From Dipetalonema caudispina (taxonomy: Eukaryota > Nematoda > Chromadorea > Rhabditida > Onchocercidae), in the NCBI GenBank assembly GCA_013365325.1, contig JABVXV010000005.1, positions 744,001 through 808,000 on the forward strand: a stretch of 64,000 nt of DNA, written 5' to 3'. A model generated the notes under the pieces. That model searched no databases. It was not told the DNA's origin and saw nothing but the letters and a program-made list of their open reading frames with translations. A program made the position numbers and the translations under genes. This document shows, piece by piece, positions 1 to 25,981 of this stretch; position 1 is the stretch's first letter, and each line of letters opens with the position of its first letter.

Positions 1-1319
1 CTCTCTTTATTCCTCCCTCTTCCTCATATTGATTGGTTCTCTCACTGACGACAAAGTTGCTGTGTTTCATTTTCCAGCTTCAGTTTTTTTGTCTTTTTTT
101 CAACAAACATTAGTTATTGTAACTTTTTGACATTGTTCTTTTTTTCTTTTGTGATACGACAATTTTCGGTTGATAGGCGTTCCTGTTATACCTCTCCATG
201 AGATGAAGGATTTTCCTCATACTCTGTCCTGCTCCTTTAACTCTTCATTTTTCCTTTTTATACTTCCATAAACAATGCAAAAATCATTACTTTCCGGGAC
301 GACACTTTTGTTTCGTGACTTTTGTTTAGAAAAGGAATTATGACCAGAAGCAGCAATAGAGAAACATCAGTACTAGGTAGGACTTGTGGTAGTATATTAT
401 AAGCTGAGTTTAATTCATTTCATCACCAGTTCCGAAACAAAATGGAATTTGTGCCCTCTTCTAATTTATCACTTCTACAAACTGATGAACAAACTTCAGG
501 AAGTAGATTGTTTTCATGTTTTCCATTCTTATATTAACGTTAAAACCAAAAAAGCTGATTTTATGAGAGAATACTGATTGGAGAGAGGTTAAGGAGGCAA
601 AGATTTCCCTCTTTTTGCGTTACGGAGTCCCCCTGGGAAAATTCGAACTTCTCCTAGTTTTAAATATTTTGATTTTTTTTTCCTTTTTTTTGTATGTAGA
701 AATATTGATTGTGATGAGATTGAGAAAGTAAATCGCTGGAAACGAATAAACTGAGCATGTAACGCTGCTGTAGTATGAATGATTTTTGTTTTTCAGAAAA
801 GTGTAGAACTAAATTTTTTATTTAGAAAGTGGTGTCGCATCTATCTTATCTAATGAAATTATAAGAAATTTATTTTTTTTTTTTTTTGTGCTATTCTGTT
901 TATTCACTTCTAATTCAAATTTACATTTATGTGTTCCTCGATTCAAAATATTGTAGAAAACTGAAAGAATTTGCAAGATTCTGTAAAATTTCCCGCTCCA
1001 AAGTATAAATTGAAAGCTTTGTTTTTGTTGGCGAAGTTAACCGCAGCACGGTTTGGAAAAAAAATGGTCTTAGTGAGGCGAGAAGATACTGCAACATACT
1101 GGCACGTGAAAGTCAGAGACTGAGGAAAACCTAACTCATGGGTGGCTGAATCGAGAGATACAGAAAGGCTGTTCCACACTGTGCTTCATTTTTAGCAAAC
1201 ATACATTTCTCAAAACTAAGCGGTTAAATTTACTTCGATGTCACAGTTGCTGTGTGTATGAGGTTATTTGTGTAGTTCGGGACTTGAAATGCACAGAATT
1301 CTTATCTTGTTTTTTTCAG
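1..1319. other. Upstream flank or intron of the IMP gene, no exon resolved
   Basis: No convincing coding exon is visible here. The first recognisable coding exon of the downstream IMP gene starts at 1320. It begins in the middle of a codon and holds no in-frame ATG, so at least one earlier exon must exist, either in this stretch or left of the window. The sequence is T-rich with several poly-T runs and no clear promoter motif. Confidence 0.5.
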
Positions 1320-4300
1320 GTTATCAAGCCGTCCCGCAGCATCATCCCGTAACATTTCAACAAGGTCCAAGCCATTACTCTCGTCCGTCTATTGGTACTG
1401 GCCGTAAGTCTGCACAATTTATTTCATGTTTTTTAGAAATTATTATTGAACTTGGAATGCCTTTTCTTTATACAGTCTTTCGATCTCGTTAAAATGGATA
1501 TGATGTTGAAATGGAAATGTTACAGAGATAGCAAACAATGTACAACAACGGCAAAGCAGTCATGAAGTTGGTGGGAATGGTATAAATCGTGGCAGTGGTG
1601 TGCACCAGGGCAGCGTACCGTCGGGAAGTATCACTCATCAGGGTATGCATCAGTCAGGAACTGTTTCTGGTGATGGATCACATAGTATTGCTCAAGGCAT
1701 CGCACCACTGGCAGCTTCACTTACACCGCATCATTGTATGCCTTCGTCTCAGGTTGCTGTTTCTATATCGAAGTCCCAAGTTCAGTAGCCTTAGCAGAAG
1801 ATAGGCAATGATTAAGAAAAAAAGACGCAAATGCATTTCAATGTGTTTATAATGCTTATTCCAAATATTGATCAATAATAGCTAGCATCATAACTTAGAA
1901 TATGCTTCTGGTTTAAATTCCACTCTTATGTTGTTGGCCAGCTTTTTTTAATGAAGCATTTCTGTCTTACTTCTGTCTTTGCGCTACGTATGCAGAAATG
2001 CAGACATACATACTTCCTAGTGGTATTTGTCCGTACCGTCATCGTAACCTGAATCGTCCTTCGCTTATCCTTTTCAACTAATATTCTCGTATTTGGTATA
2101 TCTTGGGATAATCTATTATGCATTGTAAATCACTCGATTTAGATGCATAATAGGTTATTCGCCTTTTTAGTTCCGGAAGAAATTTTTAATTTGTAGGATA
2201 TGCCATTGCGAATTGTTGTTGACGCAAGATATGTAGGAGCCATCATTGGTCAGGGTGGATCGAGCATTCGTGAAATAACAAAAGAATCCAAAGCGCGCTG
2301 TGTTGTTGATGTGCAAAGAGCTGCGCGTGATCCTACCAAAAATACTGAAAAGGTTTTCTTTCGCTATTATTATGTTTATGTTTACTGTAATTCTCATTTT
2401 CAAAGCTTTGACAACTCTGAAAAGATCAAAACATAGTTCTAAATATATTTGATTCATTTTTTATTGTAGGTTATATCCATTTTGGGACAGCCGGAGGGTT
2501 GTTCGAAAGCATGCATTAAAATTTTAGAAGTTGTGAGGAAGGAAATGGAAAAAGATAACACTATTGCGCAACAGTAAGATTTTTCTGTTTTAAATATGTC
2601 TTGATTTCTTATAAGTTTTCTGGATTCTGCCTTTAAAGTATTGAAATATTCTGCAAGAATGGTTAGAAAACACAAGAGATTTTGAATCATCGCGTTATTT
2701 AGAAAATTTTTTCATTCAGTGTTTGCTTTATGCTATTTGTGATCATTCATCAATTTGATTATTGAATATACGACTTTCAGTCCTGATATCGAACTGAAGA
2801 TCCGCGCTCATAATCAACTGGTTGGACGTTTAATTGGCAGAGGTGGTGCCACAATCAAAAAAATTATGGAAGAGACTGGTGCTCATATTTATGTTTCAAA
2901 GTTGGTTTTCATTTTATTTTATCTTTTTTGATGCTGAAATTTAACTTTATCGATATTTTGAAAGCATTTCTTGATGCGAAGGGGATCGATATATTTTTCA
3001 CTTTTTTTATTATGCATTTGCATCGTAAACTTGCTTTACACTGTAAAAAGTAAATGTAAAAAAAAAATATACAGCTATGATATCTATGATTTCGTATGCA
3101 GCCATGGTATCTGTAACATTTTAACTGTATCTGCAAAACTCGTGTTGAAAGTGAATTTTATACTGACGTAGCTGGATCTTCCTCTTGCTATTGGTACTAT
3201 TAATAAGATCTAGTAGATATAGCTGAGAGCAAAGAAATTTCCGTCGCAGTAATTTAAGTGAACCGACCTTGGCACGTGATGCTTACACCTTGATGCCACC
3301 CTATTCTGCTTCTTCGTTGTATGGATCCGATATGTCAATGCATTTGGAACGAACAGTCACCGTGAAAGCTCCTACCATGAGTGTTGTTTCTGCAGCGGAA
3401 CAAAAAATAAGTCAAAAATTACGTTTAAGTTTTGAAGCCGATGTGAACAGTCGGGTTAGTTTCAAATTTTAAACGATGTTTAGGTGTTGTTGTTTTATGA
3501 TAAGAATTTTTACGCCGTATTTTAGGAATTTTTCTTTTTTTTAACTTTTAAAACTTTGTAAACACTGGTAACGTTTGCAAAACATTGGGAAGTTGGAATT
3601 TAAAAATTCTGTTAATAACATGAAGTGTTCGATTGCTTTTTAACTTAGTTGTAAGATGTTCAGATAGCTGTAGCCTTTAGAGAAAACATTTAGGTGACAG
3701 GTACTCCCATTTTGAATTTCTGATAACTTTACTGATTTATTGCAGATGATGTTTTCAAGTACGGGTGCTGCGGCGGCTATGCCTTTGATGACGTCTATGG
3801 GCGAAGCAGGTTACTTGAGTACCGCTACTAGTGTCCCACCCGCTCAGTATGTTCGCAGTACCGTTGGTAATACTACAACTGGTTCGGGTCAGCAGCAAGT
3901 TCGTACTGTTCACATGTGGGTACCGAACAATATGGTTGGTGCGCTTATTGGTGCAAAGGTTAGCTGCGTTCGGAAACTTTGTGCAAAGAGATGGTCAAGA
4001 AAGAACTCTTGAGTGCAGAAAGAGGAGCTTAAGATTCTTAGCTAAGTTTTGAATCGATAGAAGATTAAATCAGGAATAGTTAAATCATATTTGCCTTTTT
4101 AATATTTTGTCTGTTGTGCTGTTCATCTCTTCGTTTTAGCATTTTTTTTTTTTTAGCTTTTACCATGTCATTCGGCGATAGGCAGTTCCCAGCAGTTGCT
4201 TAAGCAGTGTCAGAGTTGACTTTTGGTGAAGAAAGTACACAAACAACTGAAAAATATGTAGTTACTCAAGTTAACCTGTAAACTAATTGACAATTTTCAT

Positions 4301-6390
4301 TAACGACATCTTCAGGGTGCTCACATTCGAAGTGCAATACGGCTGACTGGTGCGCAGCTCCGCATTGAAGGTGGCGGAACGAATAAGGATAAAAAAGAGA
4401 ACAGGGGAGAAGGAAACAACGAAAAAATTGATAAGGTTCAATAATTTTACTTCAGTGTGGAGAACTCACTGAATTTAAATAAATTTTCATATAAATGTGT
4501 GAGTTTGTAATGGTGTGAAGAAATAATCAATGTTATGCATAGGAGAACATCGCTGTGAGCGAGTCGGTAAAGAAGGAAACGGTGGAAACAAATGAAAGGG
4601 TTAATGAACCGGGTAAGGATGAAAATAACAGCGATGAAAAACAGAATGGAAAAAAAGAAGAGAATGTAGAAAAGGTCACAACGGTTATAGTATTGTTTTG
4701 TTTCTAGTAGGATTGATCAATAAATATAATAATTTAATGATCGAAATGAATAAGCGAACAGCTAATAGTAATTACGATGTAATATTTATTCTCTTTAAAT
4801 TTGCTAAGATATATTCTCTTTAAGCATACTTTCTTTAATTTAAGTCAAGAGAAGTTAAAGAAGGTGAATTAATCACTTACATAATTTTCCTTAATTTTTT
4901 GTTGTTTCTCCATGAGATTTCTAAAATATCGCGACATATACATTCCATTCTAAATCGACATCAAGTTTCAGGCAACATCACCAAAATTGTCGAAGGACAA
5001 AGATAAGGATTTGCATGCTGAGGAGCGTCTTGTAACGATTACTGGCAGCGATCCTCAGCAGTACAAAGTATTTTTTTTTTTTTTTTGTTTTTTCTTTTTT
5101 TTTTTTGATTTTGAAAAATTCTCGGAAGACTTGAGTAGATTTTCTGGAAGAAATTTTACAAAGATAAGTGGAAGCACAAGTGGGTTAGATTCCACTGTAT
5201 TTTGTCCTGCTGCTTGGAGATATATGCAGTTATGAATGTTTGTTGAATTATAAAAAAGCTTCACATGGTTTGTCAGACATTTAAGACTCAATTTTCAAGC
5301 CTCATCGATGGGTTCTTATCCAGTGTAATGTTTTCAGTTAAAATGGGATATGGTAGAAAAGGTATTAGATGTAAGAAAGTGCAATACCATTACTATTGTG
5401 GCATACTTGGCTCTCCTGTTGTTTCTGTAGAGCTTGCTTTTGAAATCAGAGTATATTAGTTTGTGAAGTTATTTTTCACTTTTTCCCCTGATTTTATCAT
5501 TAGAACTGACTCAAGATGACATTTTAGGCACAATTCTGGGTATATCAGCGCATTGCAGAGCAAAGTTGCCACTACATGGATGAAGTACGATTATGTACTG
5601 AAATTGCTGTGCCGAGCAGACTTGTTGGAAGAATTATTGGGAAAGGGGGCCAAAATGTAAGTTCCCCAATTTAAACGAATCTAAAACATCAAACTGAAGT
5701 TGGAAATCGAAGTATTGAAGTAATTTTACTCAAGTATTTTAGGTCCGCGAGTTGCAGCGTATGACGGGGGCACAGGTAAAAATTCCGGATGATGCGGGTG
5801 ATGATGAAGCCCAAGAAGCAACGACTGTTCGTGTACTTGGTAATTTTCAGTCGTCCCAAGCCGTGCAAGCAAGACTTGGTCAGCTTATCAGTGATTTTTC
5901 ACAGCGATTAAATGTTGGACCTGCCAATGGGCAAAGTACTTCCAACACTCAGGGTATGTACAGAAGCTCAACATAGGTAATTTTTTCGCCTAATTTTGCC
6001 AATCAAATTCCGGTTAGCCTGCATTCATCTGTGTATTTCTTCAAAGCTGTTCATTTGCATTACATGATTATATGAAATGTAGTTTAAATTTTAGTATTAT
6101 AGTAACATATCGAGATTTTCTTATTCGAAATTTGTATGATTTAGTATGGAGGTCAAATATGAAATGTGAACTGTCAAGGATGCTTAAGTTCTTTTGCCAG
6201 TATCATTTGAAGCTAAGTTTCATTTCATACTATAGCGTTCATAGTTATCTGCGACTTCTATCCATCTTAAAGTGGAAAGTTAAAAATCGATGTAGAAAAA
6301 TCAGGTTTCCCAGTTCTCATTTAATTGTTGGAAGTATGATATATTTTAACTACAGGTTCTTCGCCTGGTCTTCAAGAATCGCAGTGGTAA
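1320..6390 (+). CDS. imph-1: IGF2BP/IMP (Vg1-RBP) homologue, four-KH-domain mRNA-binding protein; 5' end missing
   Basis: Cytoplasmic RNA-binding protein of the IGF2BP/IMP family, which controls mRNA localisation, stability and translation. Phase-consistent exons: 1320-1403, 1526-1752, 2197-2352, 2470-2573, 2781-2900, 3250-3454, 3746-3958, 4316-4435, 4543-4674, 4972-5067, 5528-5656, 5743-5953, 6356-6390 (610 complete codons including stop). A Q/H/G/S-rich N-terminal part is followed by KH1 (MPLRIVVDARYVGAIIGQGG, loop GQGG), KH2 (loop GRGG), KH3 (loop GAKG, split by an intron) and KH4 (loop GKGG). The order and spacing match vertebrate IMPs. No RRM is seen, as in insect IMP. A K/E-rich insertion lies in KH3. 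The C-terminus has two options: splice at 5954 (GTATGT) into a short exon ending at 6390, or read on to a stop at 5974-5976. The true start lies upstream and was not found. An AATAAA at 6410 fits the spliced end. Confidence 0.9.
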
Positions 6391-6409
6391 TATACTGTTG
6401 AAGACTGCA

Positions 6410-6415
6410 AATAAA
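6410..6415 (+). terminator. AATAAA poly(A) signal of the IMP gene
   Basis: A canonical hexamer lies 20 bases after the stop codon of the spliced C-terminal exon (6388-6390). This supports 6356-6390 as the true last exon with a very short 3' UTR. Confidence 0.6.
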
Positions 6416-9400
6416 ATTGTGCACTCTCAGCACTTGAAAAATCAGAAGGATTAGTGTCAGGTTGTTTGTCGGTGATTTGTTTTAATTTATGATGCAGAAA
6501 TTTGATTTGTTATGAAAAATTTTTTGAATCCAGACTGGAAAAGTAGTCAGATGTGTGTATATGATAATATATATACACCTTTTGACATATCTTGTATATT
6601 ATTGCTGTGTCATTAATATTATTATAACTCTCAATTACATTCTTTAGGCCCAAGGCAGCAGAATTCATCAATATTTGTTAAAATTCCAAATTAGGGAAGT
6701 TCCTTGTTGGTCTTCTTTTTCTAATGATCCAGCTTGAAATCGGACTGAAATAAATAGTTGTGCACTTCGGTGGGCTGATGTTCATCCATGCAGGCGCATG
6801 CTGAGCGCTCGTGACAGGCGCGCTTTACTGAGCGTCCGAACAGTTGGTTTTCTAATTTTCTTAGTGCTGTGATCGATTGTAGCAATTAGCAATAATTCGT
6901 TCTTTAAACTTGTTCTTGAACTCATGGTGGGGATTTCCTTGATTCCCTTCTTTTGACTCTATAATAGTCACTTTTTCCTTTTCCAGAATTCTATATTTTG
7001 CTGCCTTGCAATTTTTTAGCTGATATATATGGCTTTTGTAAAAAATCCGTTCCTTCTTTGTTATTGAATTTGCGTTTATTTAGGGAAAAGTAAAACTTTT
7101 AGCATTCTTCGTGGGTTTCAAGTTGGCTGCCAATTTTTGTAAATTTGAATCTCAAAGGCTCGAGTCAGAAGGTGATAACTTGCTTTTATCGGTCTCTTGT
7201 TATTCTTGTGCTCAAGCACAGTTTGTTGAAAATCATTCTGTGAGCCTTCATTGTCGCTGCTTTACACGTTGGCTGTCTTGTTGTTCCATTCGTTCGTTAT
7301 TATTAAGAGCTCCGAAACATCCAGGATGGAAAATGGTATTATTGTTGAAATTATTGCGTGTGTTGTTTCTTGTTTAAACTTTGTCTAATTGAAATTCGTA
7401 ATCACTACTTAATTAAAAAATTGGTGGAGTAGGAAGTTGGTGGCTTTAAAGTTCTAGCCTTTTCTCGAGAAATTTCAGGAAAATTGATGGAAGCGTTTTT
7501 ATTTGCCTAGCAAAATGGTTTATTGGTTTCGTTTGTTTTGTTTTCTTTTTGTTGTAGGGTATATTGATCTGCACGTGTATGTTTATAATGATTTGTTTTT
7601 ATTTTCTTGTTTATCTAAGGGGACAACGTTTTTGCCTTTAAGTTACTTGATCACTAATTTCTATTATTGTACCCTGTAGGACACGCTTAATTTCGAAAAG
7701 CATTGGTTTTGGGAACTTCATTATTTTTTATTGTTTTGTTTAAATTTAAAAAAATTTAGATTGAACGTTGTTCTTATTATTAATGCCATACTGTTCGTAT
7801 ATGTAATCGTGTGCAGAGCTAATAATCGTTCTTTTATTTCAATTTCCAGATTTCATTATTAGTTGAGAACATTTGTTGTCACTGCTTAATCATCTATCCA
7901 GTTATCATTTCCTTTCTGATATTACTACTTTTTTTGAAATTCGTCTTGAACCTGTGCACCAATTCGCATTTAATTTATTTAGGAATTTTTTCTCGGTACA
8001 CGTATGTTTGGACAGTTACTACAAGGAAACGGTTCTTTCGCTATAACTTCTCGTCACCGTTATTATTTCTGGTTACTGATTCCATCACTACGAAATATGT
8101 CATTGTTGATTGCTTAATGTGCCAACAATTCGTCATCATTCAGAATCGAACGTAGTTACTATCGTCTCCCAGCGCTCCGTGATTGTTTTTTTAGTGTATT
8201 TCGTGAATTTAGCATATGAAACCGATTTGAGATCGATACGGAACTGTTTTGGTTTCTTGGACTGGGAGCTTTTTTCTAATTTTTCCCCGGAATGCTGGGA
8301 GGAAATATATTTCTCATATATCAAAGCAATTCACCTGATATTGGAATTATAACATGTTCTCGATCGCATATTTTGTTATGTCGCATACATTTTGTTACTG
8401 TTACTGTAGCTTGAACAGTCAGGAATTTTTAAATTCATCTTGTATATCTTTAATTACGCCGAGAAATATTCAAGTCATCTACTTTTGGATGTTGCATCTA
8501 TAAATATATATTGTACGCATTCTATCGCTTATTTGTATTTTGAAAAATGGAACCACAACCAACACAATCAAATCCATTCGTTTGACACTTCATGTTTTGT
8601 CCTTATAACTGTATCAGTCCTTAATACTTTGCATCGCTTGCTTTGTTCTCTTAATAATATGTCATAGTTTTATAGTCTTCTGATGAACGTTTTCTTGTCT
8701 TTTTATTTCTGCTTTTCATTTTTGAATTTTGAATTGTTAGCTTCTGCTGCCACGAATTAAATGTATTCTTAAATGTTTGGAAAATATTTGCAAAGTTCGA
8801 AATTTAAGTTGAATTAGGTGATTTCAGGATTCTCTCCCTCCCTAATACTGCGGTATTTGGAAAGTAAATGTATAGTCATTCAATAAATGGAATACTAGTA
8901 ATCGGGTGGCATATATGGAGTGATATTCAGTAATTGAGATCGTTTAAACGGTGGGAAAAGTGTATTTTGAAGATCGTACATTGTATTGTAAATGTCTGCA
9001 GTGTGTTTAAAAAGAAAGGTGACGATCCAAGTAAAACTGTTCAACAAAAATCTCTGCAACACACTGGTTTTCTGACTGGATTCTGGCACATGAGGGTCTT
9101 CCGGCTAACCAGGAGAATAAATTTTTGAACATATCAACTAGCAATTTCATTTTAGGCTTACATTCAACTAAAGGGAGTTGGGGTGAAAAAACCATTGCAT
9201 TGAGACATTACTGCGTTAAATTTTCGGTCCATTATGTTTTTTACTTTCATTGAGAGATAAAAAATCAAGCAAGTGGGTGGCCTAATAAGAACGCGTCATC
9301 TGTTGCGAACCACCCAGCTGATAAGAAATTTATGCAGTTCGGAGTTTTGCTTGTCAAACTAATGATTTTTGCTTTGTAGTTTTTCCCAATTTTTATTGGC

Positions 9401-9610
9401 ATTGATTATAAGAACCTTCCTAGATTCTTGATCATATAACAAATGATTGTGAAGAAACACTAATTCGTTCAAGGGAGTTTTTGGGTTCAAATTGAAATCT
9501 AAAACTGTTACTGATCAAGCTTTGGGAAAGGGGCGAGCGAAAGTGAAAACTTTCAAATCGAAGCGGTAATCTTTTATGTTAATAATCTTGTCTTGAAATC
9601 CATTTCTTGC
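6416..9610. other. Intergenic stretch, about 3.2 kb, no supported gene
   Basis: T-rich sequence on the + strand. The open frames here are short (up to about 90 codons), have no splice-consistent neighbours and show no recognisable protein motif. A locally GC-richer patch at about 6780-6835 has repeated CTGAGCG words. I see no RNA gene. Confidence 0.5.
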
Positions 9611-9612
9611 AG
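9607..9612 (+). promoter_or_regulatory. Probable spliced-leader trans-splice acceptor of the saposin-like gene
   Basis: TTGCAG precedes a start ATG at 9615 by two bases and follows a pyrimidine-rich run. In nematodes such an arrangement usually marks SL addition just ahead of the initiator codon. Inference only. Confidence 0.45.
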
Positions 9613-9614
9613 TG

Positions 9615-11015
9615 ATGTTTTATTGGTTTTTACTCAGTTTTTACATCATTCGCTTTCCATTTGTTGAAAACGTAAGTGTCGCCTCCGATTTTCAACAGCT
9701 GGATGATAATCTGTTAGAACTTCGTGAAACATTGATTGTTACTGGGAACCATTTGTCATCAGTTAACAAGATTGACAAATGTAAAATATGTGTGGGTTTT
9801 CTGGAAGATTTAAAAACGGTTATCAACGGAACAGCATCTCCAGTTGTCAGCGAGGTATAGTCACATCAGATTTTAAAGTACAGGAAACATTGAGAATTTC
9901 GACAAAGGAGAAGTTTAGACAAACCAAAATCAAGAAACTCTTCAAAAATATTAGGGGAAGATTTCTATCCAATTAGATGAAATTAAGATGCTAAATCGAT
10001 TATCAAAAATTGAAGGCGTCATGAGTTGAACACCTGAAACATGTAACTGATACATGTCAGTTGTACCTTTATATAATTGAAATTTGATGTTGATCAATTT
10101 TAACCCTAAAATCTAAAACTTAAATATGTAAGTAACTTCGACAGTATCGTACGCTGTTGAAAAACTGTCAGAGGGAGTTAGCAATAATCACTTCAGTACA
10201 AGACTGTAATTTGAAATTTTTGCTATTACCAACTTCGTTTGAAAGATTAGTCGGTATTGCGATCCATAAATTTCACCTTGTTTCGTGTCCAACATTCAAA
10301 TTACAGCGATAACTTATTAAGCCATGTATGGTTTTAATAAATTCCACAACCAATCGGAAAATTGCTAAGAAACAAATTTGAAATTGAAATTAAATTTTGC
10401 ATCTTCAAATAAGATCCTGGTTCTAGCATTCATACTAGTAGGAAAAATCATTAATCAACTCAAATTTTAAAATTTATCAATAAATCACCATTATATGACA
10501 AAGGCGTTCCATTTTTCTATAAATGGACGATCATTTGCATTCCAAGCAAGTACAGCAATTGCCGAAAGCGGTTGTTTGTAATAGAAAGTTTCTAATCTAA
10601 CTATTATATTCAGTCTCAATCTTATTGAGTTCTAGCAATTTAACATAGTCTCTGTGAATCCATTTTTCGATCTCACGTAATCGTTGAATCCTCACTATTT
10701 GATAGAGTGTAAAATGTTTCTTGAAGGTGATGAGATCCGGTTAATTAGTGCTTGATAAATTTAAAACATGGGTTATTACAGGAATATTTAATTGATTTGA
10801 TTGTTCAACTTCATCCATATTACTCGGTAGTAATTTAGATGATGATGGAGCGATGTGAAGATAAACTTGGAAATAGAATCATTTTCGAACCCGTTTGCGA
10901 ACTTGTTTTGCGTGAATTGGTTCGTGTCCTTCAATGGATTAATAATCAAATTCATCCCGACAAAATATGCAACAAATTACATGTTTGCGCGCTTACTGAA
11001 GGCTGGAGCTTTTAA
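9615..11015 (+). CDS. Secreted single-domain saposin-like protein (SPP/NK-lysin type)
   Basis: Two-exon gene: 9615-9854 and 10839-11015, phase 0 junction, 138 aa. Residues 1-25 form a hydrophobic signal sequence (FYWFLLSFYII core). One saposin-B domain follows with all six cysteines: C56 and C59 (CKIC), C86, C100 (PVC), C124 and C130 (CNKLHVC, five residues between). The first cysteine pair is on exon 1 and the other four are on exon 2, so the domain only appears after splicing. The C3-C4 gap of 13 is slightly longer than the usual ten. Family members bind or permeabilise membranes; nematode SPPs act in digestion and antibacterial defence or as lipid carriers. Which applies here is unknown. 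The donor is GAG|GTATAG, the acceptor AATTTAG|ATG. Confidence 0.82.
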
Positions 11016-11131
11016 GTTTTTAAAATCTTTGGTTCTCATTCAAATTTTCTTTTTGTTCAGTAATTTTGCAGCATCTTATTTAGATATTGTTAATAACAGT
11101 GTCGTTTAAGGCATATACATTTTATACATCA

Positions 11132-11137
11132 AATAAA
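11132..11137 (+). terminator. AATAAA poly(A) signal of the saposin-like gene
   Basis: Hexamer 117 bases after the stop codon at 11013-11015, in a plausible position for a short 3' UTR. Confidence 0.5.
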
Positions 11138-12395
11138 TTGGTGTTAGTAAATGGATGCCAACTATCTTAGCAACTATTTCTTAATCAAGCATTGTTACAC
11201 TTTCACATTCGATAGAAAGAATGTCGAAAAAAATGGGGAATGCTTCTTCAGTGAAAAACAAGTTCAACATAATAGATTTTAGCTTATTACACTTCTATTT
11301 GAATTCTTAAATGAAAATGATGGAACGCATAATTAGCATACAAGCTTAGAATGAGCTACTGAGTTTTCTTTGTATTCCTCACGATACCATCATCATCATT
11401 TTCGAAATTTCTGCATTAATTGATTATTGAACTATCGCCTCGTGACATATGAAATTGAAACATTTTTCACGGAACTGAAGTTTTAAAAACCGAACGTCTA
11501 AAAAATCTATGTAAATAAAGCTGAAGCACCGATACGGCAAAGCATGTCGTTTAAGACATTTTTTCAACGTAATAGATCTTAGTTTATTGCACTTCTATTT
11601 GAATTCGGAATGAAATGTAGCAACTGAATGATATCGCCGTAAACAGCAAACTATAACTACATTCACAGTTATATTTCCATCTTTTGGAAGTAAACGAAGA
11701 GGATTTCATTGGTAGACGATGAAAAACGCTAAACAATACTGCTTTCAAGAAACGATCCAATAATACAGCGTGATCATCTTCACGCTTATTTTTATAGATT
11801 CGTTTTGAAAAAGTATTAATTCGTCCTTATTCTTACATCAGAATTGACTATCATTGATATAAATTTTGATCGTAGTTATTTGCAACATCTTTTAATGAGA
11901 TTAAGAATAAATTATATCGAACTTCGCGGAATGAAATTAACTGTTACTGGAGAAAGATTTTCAAGTGTGACTGCAAAAACTGCATTCTAAACATCATTCT
12001 GCAAAAGATGTGCAAGACTTAAATTTTCTGCAGAGATATTCTTTGGTCCACAATTTTCATAAGTGATTAGTTTCTTATAATTTGGATACATAAGGCCAGA
12101 AATTAATCTTTAAAATAAACACTTCAAAGTAATTAATTATTGCTAGCAGTTTTTTCCGTAATGATTAGCTCGCATAAATTACACATAAGGATGAATATTT
12201 ACAACTGATAAGTGATAAGTTGGGAATGCCATTTTGTTTGCTAATGACGGTGAAGATGAGTTAATGTTATCGAACGAAATGAAATGCGATGATATACTCC
12301 CAAAAAAAAGTATGCAACTGCTGCAAGTAATGAAAGAAGGATGACATCATTGATTTAAGCTAGCTGAGGATGAGAATGTTGAAGTTGGACCACCA
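11138..12395. other. Intergenic, no gene seen
   Basis: AT-rich sequence without splice-consistent open frames. It lies between the 3' end of the saposin-like gene (+) and the 3' end of the NALCN gene (-), so it probably contains both 3' UTRs or spacer. Confidence 0.5.
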
Positions 12396-12450
12396 TTCTT
12401 TTATACGGGCATCTTCTTCACCGGTTGAGGAAGATGCCCATGTAAAGGGA
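12396..12450 (+). ncRNA. Candidate hairpin RNA, 25-bp stem with 5-nt loop
   Basis: Left arm 12396-12420 and right arm 12426-12450 pair at 24 of 25 positions, counting four G-T wobbles, with one C/A mismatch at 12406/12440. The 10-base core GGGCATCTTC / GAAGATGCCC is perfect. All four wobbles are G-U in a + strand RNA and would be A-C mismatches in the - strand, so a + transcript folds better. An outer ACCA/TGGT block may extend the stem. The loop is short for a microRNA precursor. It could equally be a chance inverted repeat in the 3' flank of the - strand NALCN gene. Confidence 0.35.
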
Positions 12451-12663
12451 GTACTGGTAAGTTTACCGGTGAATGGTACCGCATCTGAAAGAGAACCACA
12501 GATAACGAAAGTAGTGATAAGGAAGAGCATCCTTAGGAAGATTATCGATTTGAAGGGATGAATCAAATGGAAGCAAAAATAAGAAGTGTTCGTATTACTT
12601 TTGTAGTAGTAATGTTAAAAAACTGGATTAGTACAATTTTCTTGTATTAACCGACCGAAACAT

Positions 12664-25953
<13,290 letters not shown>

Positions 25954-25981
25954 GACACCCGTGAGGGCAGCTATGTCGCAA

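Noticed and set aside
7111..7377. 88-codon + strand frame in the gap after the IMP gene
   Set aside because: Cysteine-rich by eye but without spacing of any known domain, no acceptor or donor in phase, and T-rich like its surroundings.
12360..12566. Overlapping open frames on both strands
   Set aside because: The sequence is dominated by the inverted repeat at 12396-12450, which explains similar openness on both strands. No domain.
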